Position numbers and translations under genes: made by a program
Shown here: positions 56,172 to 64,000 of the stretch, one piece after another
Position numbering within the stretch: position 1 is the stretch's first letter
Layout: the number at the start of each line of letters is the position of its first letter
Source: Catonia carolina
Taxonomy: Eukaryota; Arthropoda; Insecta; Hemiptera; Achilidae
DNA length: 64,000 nt
Reading direction: 5' to 3'
NCBI GenBank assembly: GCA_035578175.1
Contig: JAQMRL010000005.1
Location: 51,131,722-51,195,721, forward strand
Notes under the pieces: generated by a model
The model's input: only the letters and a program-made list of their open reading frames with translations
What the model was told of the DNA's origin: nothing
Databases searched by the model: none

Positions 56172-56939
56172 TACAGTGGAGTCCCGATTATTCGACACAA
56201 ACAGGACCGGAGGATAGTCGGATAATACGGAATTTAAATAAATGTAAAGAAACAAAATTGTTATTGTATTTTAAATACTAGTTTAATTAAACAAATGATG
56301 GAATTTTTGACAAATTATAATACATACTCTTATATTGTAGAAAAAAATTAATTTTTGAAAAAATCCCGAATAGACATTTGTCTACCTGAAGTTGCCCTTT
56401 TCTTCGCGGAAATATCAAGCCAGCGTTGCAACACCATTATGTCAGACGGAGTGGATTCTGGTTGCCGTTCAACGTATCTAAAGCTGACTGAAAAATTGTC
56501 ACTCCATTAGAATGGCTTAAGACTGTCTCTTCGTCATTTAGTTGATTTTCATTATCACATTCTTTAGCCTCTTCAACGTCGGGACCATTTACCATTGTAA
56601 CTATGTCATCATCAGTCAACTCATATTGTTCGTCATTGTCCATCCATTCAAGAATATTGTTATTGTCAGCATTTTCACAACCAGGAATCTTTTGAATTAG
56701 GTCAATTAGATTGTTTTCTTCATTCGTGTTTTCTTGGTTTTCTTCGTCATCTGATAGTAAAATTTTCGTTGATCTCAGGAACGTATCAGGAGAAATATTA
56801 TTCCAGCAGTCAGCGATCCAGAACATAACATCTTTTATATTGATTTTCCGCAAATCTTCAGTGAAATTATTTCCTTCATCTGACTGATGGTCAGCCACGT
56901 CGGATACTCCGGATGCCGAATGACCAGGACTCTACTGTA
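56172..56939 (-). mobile_element. Pogo/Tigger element, internally deleted, TA duplication
   Basis: The 764-bp element at 56174-56937 starts CAGTGGAGTCCCGATTATTC and its other end reads CAGTAGAGTCCTGGTCATTC in complement, with TA on both sides. It contains the transposase C-terminus described next. Confidence 0.9.
56355..56898 (-). pseudogene. Tigger/jerky-type transposase, C-terminal part
   Basis: A frame of 153 codons on the minus strand reads IKDVMFWIADCWNNISPDTF, then IQKIPGCENADNNNILEWMD, then YELTDDDIVTMV. This is the tail after the DDE domain in pogo/Tigger transposases, including the IPGC-x-N/D motif and the acidic stretch. Near 56480 the frame shifts: the expected end continues in another frame (LRYVERQPESTPSDIMVLQR, then LDISAKKRATSGRQMSIRDFF). 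DNA-binding and DDE domains are gone. The open frame may be chance survival or youth. Confidence 0.85.
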
Positions 56940-58077
56940 AAAGAAATTTTTGGACTGGAAGTGAAGATTTAAAAATTTGTATGTTTCAAAATTGAATTTA
57001 TTAAATACTATTAAAATACTGGTTTTTGGTAAAAATTCAATGTTAACATTTTGTTTATTAGGGTATTTAGCATTAGAAATTATCTCCTGAAAATCTACAA
57101 ATTTATTGTAAAGATATTCAAACTTTGATAATAATTGTAATTAGGAATGAGCTTAAAAAATTAATTTCTTTTTTAAAAAACAGTTTAAATATTCAATGCA
57201 TCAATGTTCAGGTTAGTTTTATCATGAAATTTCAATTTTTTATTAGTAGTAGTAATTTATAAAATCTATAAAATTTATTAAAGTAGTAATTTACTACGTA
57301 GATAAAACTGAATATAATTATTAAAAACCGGGTAAATTTTGAGCAAAGATTTGTCAGTCTTTATCAAATCAGTAATCTAATTTCAATAATAATTTTGTTT
57401 TTTATTTTTTTGTATGCTACAGCAAGAAATTGTACTGAATGTGTTTATGAATGACTGTGAATATGAATGCTAGATTTTTTATGTTTGTATTAGTAATGAA
57501 GTACCGTATTGTAAATTTAATATGAAAATGAACTATATAATTTTATTGTATTAATACGTATATTTCATTTGATTTAAAAAGTTTAATAATAATAATAATA
57601 AAATATGTATGTATATTATAATTTTTTAATATTGTAATTAAACCTCTGTATATAACCAATGTCTATATAATATATTTATATTACTTTTAAAAAAAAGTTG
57701 TTAAAAGTTAACGTTTATAACGTAACTTTTATACAACAAAAAAATTTGTCCGAATTTTTTGTTAATTTGGTAGAGGGTTTATTGTTATTCACTGCTATAT
57801 TAGTAATTTTTTTTAACAAAGTGAATCTGTTTATACTATTTAGAACAAACAAATATTTATGGGTTCTTAGGCCATTTGTAAATGTATACTGTTTAAGTTG
57901 TATTTTATCCAAATATTGTTAACTATAATTATCATCTTCTTACCCATTTCCTTTTATTCCTCTACATACCCTTCCTGAATTTCATTATTTTATAATAAAA
58001 TGTAAAATAACTTAATTTACTGTGTTGTTTTTCCCAGACTTTTATTATAAAGAAACTATTAACATCGCCATTCTGTA
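56940..58077. other. AT-rich spacer, nothing recognised
   Basis: No gene is supported. Frames are AT-driven. Confidence 0.4.
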
Positions 58078-58078
58078 A

Positions 58079-59290
58079 GTCCGGGGGCTGAGTGAAAAGC
58101 GTTCTGCGGGGCGTGCAGCGTGCAGTCTGAGCGGCAAGAGAGCGTGCAATGCCTGGCCTGAGTAATCAAAAGTGTTCTGCAGGGAATGCAGGATGCAGTC
58201 AGCGGCAAGTGAACTGTCTGGCCAATTTTGAGTTTTTCTACTTTTAACTACTCTAGTCTTGTAAAGGATGTGCGAAGACAAACAAATTTCAGGTTTTGCT
58301 TGGATTTCTGAAATTATTTCTTCAAATGACATCATGCACGCTTTACTGAAAGCTGTCAAAACACAAACTGGTTTGACTTTCATTTACACGTGATTCTGAA
58401 CGCAAACAGGCACGCTTTTCCCACCGCTACAATAGGGCGCCACTCAGGACGCATATGCATTATTAGGGTAAGCGCACAGTGAATGCTGGTCGCAGGTTGC
58501 TGTTTGCTGGTCGCTTACAAGCGGGAGCCTGCTAGAAGGAATAGGCCATTATATTTTAATCGGACGTCTCACAGTAAACGCTGGTGGAGAAAGCTGGGCA
58601 CTGGTCATCTGTGCCCATCAGCTCACTGGTTTGTTTTGCATAAACCTGCCTGCTGCTTGCTAGCAGGTTGCTAAGAGTGTACTTGGCGTCGTATAATATA
58701 TATTCATAAATAATAATATCTTGTTAATTAATTATAACATAGGGCTATAAAAATAACTTAAAATGGTTACTGCCCAAACAATGCTTCATTACATTGAATA
58801 TTGGTAGTCAAAATGTTCAAAATACATATTTCAAAGTAATCACAAGTCTTTCTTCCAGTAATATTGGTTGCTCGTGCAAGTTGCTCCATTGTTTTTATAA
58901 CGAGTTCTATTTTAGACAATATAAAAGTAAATTTTTCCAGAGTCATTCTCATGCATTTAAAAAGCCTGTGTCTATCTTTTTTTTAATTGTGGAAAAAGAT
59001 GATTATGCCAAACAATTTTCTGTTCTTATAAATGTCACTAATGGTATCGTCTTTAAATGATAATAATTTCGTGGAAACGTTTTCATAAGAAATAATTCAT
59101 CATCTCTGCTGCTACTGGAACTCATGTTGAATACTGGCAACTGAATGAAGGTTAAGCACGTAGTTACATGCTCCCACTTTGCACGTTCACCACCGTGAAT
59201 CCAGTACCTGCGACCAGCGTTCACTGTGTGCGTACCCTTATGTGATTGAGATGAATGCTGCACCGCAAAACGCTTGACTAGAGCGTGCAC
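58079..59290. mobile_element. Possible outer PIF/Harbinger-like element
   Basis: The left part (CTGAGTGAAAAGCGTTCTGC, GGGGCGTGCAGC) and the right part (complement CTGAGTGCACGCTCTAGTCA, AGCGTTTTGCGGTGCAGC) share blocks. The left part carries two 48-base subterminal repeats at about 58097 and 58166. A minus-strand frame with SFEEIISEIQAKPEI may be a scrap of a Harbinger nuclease. Ends are not sharp. Confidence 0.35.
58463..59240 (-). mobile_element. PIF/Harbinger-like element with TTA duplication
   Basis: The 772-bp element at 58466-59237 starts GGGTAAGCGCACAGTGAATG, and the other end reads GGGTACGCACACAGTGAACG in complement, both continuing CTGGTCGCAGGT. TTA flanks at 58463-58465 and 59238-59240. 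CACAGTRAAYGCTGG recurs at 58570 as a subterminal repeat. A minus frame beginning MSSSSSRDDELFLMKTF near 59125 is not clearly a transposase. Confidence 0.85.
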
Positions 59291-59559
59291 TCAGGCTTTA
59301 CATTAAGGCATCTTATATTTTCTCTCAAGTTTTTCCTATTTGCTACCATTGGTATATCATTGTTCTCTTCTGCCACTGAACATGAGGAATTATTGGCTTA
59401 TTTACTCATAACCAATGTTCGCTATGAGTCCTTAATGGCATTGTTGCATTTTGTAAGTACGTTGTCAGTTGGATTCAACATTACCTACCTCACCTCATGC
59501 TCTGCAGCAGGAAAATTATTTATAATGCATATTTTGTGCCAATGCTGATTTGTACAACA
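59291..59559. other. Spacer, nothing recognised
   Basis: An 87-codon frame at 59285-59548 is hydrophobic and not recognised; it has no support. Confidence 0.3.
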
Positions 59560-59950
59560 GAAAAATAGACACTTGGAAAGAAGGCAGAGTAGAATTCAAG
59601 TAACATTCAGAAGGAGTATGCAAGGAAAGACAAAAGAGATAGAATTAAAAAATATTATGTAATTACGTAACGATTGGGAATGGACAGGAAAAACTACAAT
59701 GGTTTAGTCATGATAGTAGGATGGAGAAGGGTATGATTCTGTGTATAAGGATGGATAGAGAAAGACCAAGGGCACACTGAAGAGTGAAGTGGATGGGTTT
59801 ACTAATCAGATGAGTTGGAGAAAGATGCAATTCCAAGAAAGTGATAGAGAAGAGATAGTTTAGCAATAAAGAGAGTTGGAGTGGAGTTATATTTGGCCCT
59901 ACCCAAAGAAACTTGAAAGATATTAAAAGGAGGAGAAGCCTCTGTGCTCT
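59560..59950 (+). pseudogene. RTE-like LINE C-terminal fragment, decayed
   Basis: Frames give LQWFSHDSRMEKGM and then RERPRAH and WMGLLIR, in line with the RLxWFGHV-x-RM ... RGRPR-x-RW end of RTE-type proteins. Purine-rich and full of stops. Confidence 0.5.
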
Positions 59951-60768
59951 AAAGTACTCTTGTTTTCTAATGAGCTGATTCTAAGCTACCACACTTAGTT
60001 TTTCAAAAAATGTTACATAGCTCCTACATTCATACAATTCTTCAATTAAGAAGTGTTGCACCAAATGTAAACAGTTTTCTTGATGTTTTTTAGTATATGC
60101 TTACTTCGCTCCAAGAGAGGGTGAACACTGCAATTGATTGGATATTAAAGTAGCCCAAAAACACAGTAGGAATGACTGTAGCTGTAGTAGTTCCAAATGA
60201 ATTGAGATTTTCTTTACTCAGTCGGTATTTCTGTATTAGGTACATATATCAAGTTGTACCCATCACCAATATTTTTCCAGTTCATAATTCTTGAATTATT
60301 AAAGATATTATTTAGGATTAACCTCACCAGTAAACTTTTCGTGTAGCTCAGGATTGCTGGACAAGGACTAATTCGAAGTTATCTTTTATCACAGTTTGAC
60401 ATACCTATTAAAGGAAAACCACTTTATTGTGCTGAAGATTTATCTGGAAAATATACATTTCCTGAATACCAATGGTAAGATGAACATTGCTCTCATTACC
60501 AGTGTTTGGTTTGTCCACAATTCTTGGTACACACATTTGCTCAACTTGGACAGCCTCACAATTTGGTTGTATTGTTAGAAAAAATTCATTTAACGGAGCC
60601 TCCTCATGCATCATGTCTACAACATCTTAGCAGTCTTTCGTTGATATATAACAGCTTCATTATCTGCTGCTATTTTAATAAAAGAAATACTCATGAATGA
60701 AGTTCTTGCAATGTACTAGGGAATTAGTGTACACAGTAGGAGTCCTGCATCCCTAGGTTATGCAAATA
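59951..60768. other. Spacer with one unassigned frame
   Basis: A minus-strand frame at 60408-60614 (MMHEEAPLNEFFLTIQPNCE) has ordinary protein-like composition but I do not recognise it. Could be an old transposon or pseudogene. Nothing else seen. Confidence 0.3.
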
Positions 60769-61208
60769 CTCTACGACAGTGGTTCCCAACCTGGGGGCGA
60801 TCGCCCCCTAGTGGGTGATTTGGGTTCGCAGTGGGGCGATAAATTTGTGGGGGGCGATGAGTATTCAAAGACAGAAAAAATAAAACTGTACTACTGGGTA
60901 GAATCTTTACTTTCGCGGATACATGTTTATTTTTACAAACAAATAAACTAAACTCTTTTTTGACATTTTTTATGGTCGAGCTCCTACACATGAGATGAAG
61001 AATTCTGGACACAACTGCTTTGGTTGATTATTTGTTGTGAACAATAATAAATCTTTTTTACAGAATAACATACTTCATTATTTATCAACACATTACTTCA
61101 AATTAAATTAGGTATAACTTACGATGCTAAGAGAAGGGGCGATAGGTGTAAGTCATCCTTCACAAAGGGGCGATGCCCCATAAAAGGTTGGAAACCACTG
61201 CTCTAGGA
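60769..61208. mobile_element. hAT-like MITE with 8-bp duplication
   Basis: The 424-bp element at 60777-61200 starts CAGTGGTTCCCAACCTGGGG and ends with the complement of CAGTGGTTTCCAACCTTTTA. It is flanked by CTCTACGA and CTCTAGGA (7 of 8 match). GGGGCGAT recurs near both ends. No transposase. Confidence 0.9.
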
Positions 61209-61414
61209 GATTACCTGATATCCCAGGTGACAAGTTATGAGATATCCAGTGTGTTACATACTTTTCAGCACAGGTCGTACTACATCACAGGTTGGTTTTC
61301 ACCGAGTTTGTAATTCCGTAAAAGGAAGAAGATATGTGTAAGAGAGTCTGTTGTTTTTTTAGTACAGCAGTGTTGTCAGAGTAAGTGTTTTTCACATCAG
61401 AGTAAAAATCAGAG

Positions 61415-61599
61415 TTGGCCGCCTTCGTAGCGTTGTGGTTAGCACATTGGCTTACCATGCAAAGGTCCCAGGTTTGATTCCTGGCCAGGGTCTGGAAATT
61501 TTCACATGTCACATCCCACAGTTAATGTTTCACAATTCATCGTAGTCGCTAATGACCAAGCAGTTGTGATGTGACTTTAAATAAATTAATAAAAAAAAA
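61415..61599 (+). mobile_element. SINE B copy, well preserved
   Basis: TGGCCGCCTTCGTAGCGTTG (A box), GGTCCCAGGTTTGATTCCTG (B box), GGAAATTTTCACA, then CGTAGTCGCTAATGACCAAG and GTGACTTTAAATAAATTAAT tail with an A run. Best plus-strand reference for the family. Confidence 0.8.
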
Positions 61600-61918
61600 T
61601 TAAAGTCCCTGTGGGAATCCCCATGAATCTGTACTCAAAACTACTTCTTTCTATTGTCTTACCTGATATTGTTGCAGTTTGCATTAGGAAAATGTAAATT
61701 CAATCTGAAGAATTTCATATGAAGTAGGCCTATCCTATTAAAATTTTAATGAGGTAATTAAAAAATAAAATATTAAGAATTGCCAGTGTACTGATTATAA
61801 AAATGCTCATAAACTACTATTATGCCTCTTTATTGCACGCAAAAAGTATCAAGTGAAAGAAGAAACAAAAAGTAATTTCTGAAATAACCTAATTTACAAA
61901 ATACGATGTTAAAACCAC

Positions 61919-62615
61919 TACAGTAAAAGCTCACTAATCCGAACCTCTTTAATATGAACCCTCCAGTAATCCAAACTATCAAAAAAATTGTTTGTTTTTA
62001 TATAGTAATGAAGATTTCCTATGGCTCGATTATATGTCATAATACGGTAATCAGAGGCCAAAATCATAAACATGACTCTGCAGAATGATGATGATGATGA
62101 CGATGAAAAACTACCGGATAATGGCACAAACCATAAATTGGCAGTTGCAAGTTTTAATAAGTGTATAGAGTGGGCTAAGGAAACCAATAAGCTGTTTCAT
62201 GAAATACTATTGCTTATGCAGCTTCAAGATTAAGCATTCAAACTAAGTTTGGCTTCTAAGAAAATAAGTGACGTTTTTGTGAAAAAAAAGTTAGTGAAAA
62301 GTACGTTCTGTATTTTGTTACTGAATTAGGTTATTGCAACGTAAATAACTGTACATATTTTAATTAACCTACTGTGTGTACTGTAGTATTTACAATTGTT
62401 TTTATTGTTAATTTATTTCTTTTAATGTGACTTTTTGTTGAAAAATAAGTAAAGTCAGTTTATTGTACGTATATTATTACAACATAAACAATTTTGTAGT
62501 TCACTCATTGTAAACATGAATATTGTCTTTTAGACAACAATTTGCTAATCTGAACTTTTCGGTAATCCGTTCAGTAGCTGTTTTTATTAGTTCAGATCAG
62601 CGAGCTTGTACTGTA
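61919..62615 (+). mobile_element. Pogo/Tigger-like element with C-terminal scrap
   Basis: The 693-bp element at 61921-62613 starts CAGTAAAAGCTCACTAATCC and its other end reads CAGTACAAGCTCGCTGATCT in complement; TA on both sides. A plus-strand frame with FNKCIEWAKETNKLF and then LLLMQLQD may be the transposase C-terminus, followed by stops. Confidence 0.8.
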
Positions 62616-62754
62616 GTTGTTAAGTAGTATAAATTAATTCCCAGAAAACAACTGGAAGTTTTCAACATATTTAAACCCTGTATTCACTACTTTACATATT
62701 AAATATTTATTTTCATGAAATAGACAAAAACTTCTAGTAAGTTGAAGAATTACT

Positions 62755-63080
62755 TGTCACAGGCAGGTGGTATATCAATTGTAAATGACCTATAGTTCCC
62801 AAGCTGTTAATAGTAGTTCTGGTTTTTGTCACATGATCAGTCATTTAAATGACCGAGTTATTTAAGAACAGAAGTCGTAGAGATGTAAGCGTAATCAGAG
62901 TTTACTTCCTTAAAAAATAATGAATTTCATTATGCAGTCTGTGGTGAAGGTACTATTTAATGGTACCTTTAATTTAAAGGTACCTTCACCACAAGTCTGT
63001 TGAAATTAAAGGTCTGATGAAAGTAAGTACTTTTTGAAGGCTTGTTTTATTGTTAAGTGGTTGTAATTTTTGACCCAATG
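62755..63080 (+). mobile_element. Family R retroelement, copy 15, rearranged
   Basis: R 5' half (CAGGCAGGTGGTATATCAAT to AATGAATTTCATTATGCAG) then a break. At 62944-62996 GTGGTGAAGGTAC faces its complement GTACCTTCACCAC around GGTACCTTTAATTTAAAGG. Beyond that come fragments of the R middle (GTACTTTTTGAAGGCTTG). The 3' end is lost. Confidence 0.55.
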
Positions 63081-63122
63081 AGGAAAGCCGTATTAAAAGA
63101 TATGAGGCATCGCGGACCAGAA

Positions 63123-63944
63123 GGGCGAACTCAACAAAGGGTAGTTTTGAGAAAAACGCAAATTAAACTTTTTGATCCAAGGGCGAACTCAACAAAAATT
63201 CATGTTTTAATTATTCGTAATAAATTTTTATTACACTCCCCGTGTTTTCCTCGTCGGTCAGTGTCTACACTACCAGTAACTTTTATCTTATCTCAGACTA
63301 TACGGACACGTTTCTCACTAATCCCATAAATCCCATAAAACCCTGTCCGGCAAACATCGTAGATAACTGTGCCTATAATAATCGTATATCTTATTCTTCG
63401 CAAAGTTCGACTAGGCCTACCTTTTACATAACAACTCTTACAATCAGTACTATGAAGAAGTTTGTAGAGGTAGGGATTTTGCAAATCGTAATTTTCAATG
63501 GTCCAAAATCATTAAAAAACAGAAGTAATATTATTAACACCAACATTTACGAAGCAGCCGCAAGAACAACGCTCACCAATCTTCCTGGAAACCACAACAC
63601 TATTGTTACAACGAGATACATACTGTTGACCAGTATTCCGTTGCATTTTTGCTAAATTCTTCTTCCAATTTTTTGGGTTGGATCGTCTTTTTCAGGAATA
63701 CCCAGCTTCTTCGTCTTCCCTATTGTCACCTGTATCACGTTCCATGACTAAATGTTCAGTAGCAGACTAACAGAGTATACACGCAGAAATCACTCAGCAA
63801 AAGACAGACTAATACTAGAGAAAGGACAGATATAACACGTGTAGAGTGTATGATGCATAGCGATAGTAAGGGGAAAGGTTAGAAGTGAGGTGGGATCAGT
63901 AGCGCAGAGGTGACAAGACTGACGCCTTGCTGTTGAGTTCGCCC
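63123..63944. repeat. Region bounded by GGGCGAACTCAACA inverted repeats
   Basis: GGGCGAACTCAACA occurs at 63123 and again at 63181, and its complement TGTTGAGTTCGCCC at 63931-63944. This looks like a DNA element with a duplicated left end. No clear target duplication. Frames of 90 and 137 codons inside (63057-63329, 63242-63655) are not recognised. Confidence 0.5.
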
Positions 63945-64000
63945 AACTATCGTTCAAAGTAAACCCCCTGATTTTTTCTACTTCTCTTTTCATATAATTT

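Noticed and set aside
57698..57922. 74-codon frame and its antisense partner
   Set aside because: Both strands are open only because of AT bias; neither shows motifs.
1..64000. CRISPR arrays, bacterial operons, prophage or secretion systems
   Set aside because: The window has spliced eukaryotic exons and animal transposons. The regular repeats seen are microsatellites or transposons, not spacer arrays.

Overview
The window looks like AT-rich eukaryotic nuclear DNA, most likely from an insect and perhaps a hemipteran. It has one split protein gene with GT-AG introns, no operons, and very many interspersed repeats: mariner, pogo/Tigger, hAT, piggyBac and PIF/Harbinger relics, RTE- and jockey-like LINE pieces, and several tRNA-derived SINEs. 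The species guess rests on repeat character and on the insect-like protein, so it is tentative.

The only host gene I can support is the 3' half of PDSS1 (decaprenyl/solanesyl diphosphate synthase subunit 1, coenzyme Q side-chain synthesis). It lies on the + strand as four phase-0 exons at 38139-38228, 40571-40702, 43518-43712 and 45926-46147. Together they encode 212 residues, including the second aspartate-rich motif. The 5' half, with the first aspartate-rich motif, was not found and probably lies upstream of the window. The three introns are full of transposons: LINE pieces in opposite orientations, a TA-flanked mariner, and a three-deep nest in the last intron.

From 1 to 38 kb the DNA is a mosaic of repeats. 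Two families dominate. Family R is a retroposed element of about 340-395 bp with 11-14 bp target-site duplications, at least 15 copies, and a recurring reading frame of about 70 codons. Family S is an element of about 0.9-1.1 kb with ACTTTCTCTTGCC/GGCAAGAGAAAGT ends and at least 14 copies or fragments, two of them arranged as large inverted repeats. Three tRNA-derived SINEs (called A, B, C here), several MITEs with clear ends and target duplications, and decayed LINEs fill much of the rest.

From 46 to 64 kb the DNA is AT-rich and mostly featureless. It is punctuated by two mariner relics, two pogo/Tigger elements (one with a long transposase C-terminus), a PIF/Harbinger-like cluster, a hAT MITE and more SINE and R copies.

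The observation I rate highest is that R elements and an RTE-like LINE share the same 3' end: TCAAACC, a CAGYC/GRCTG stem-loop with a compensatory base-pair change, then ATGAC and an A-rich tail. This suggests that R is a SINE mobilised by that LINE.
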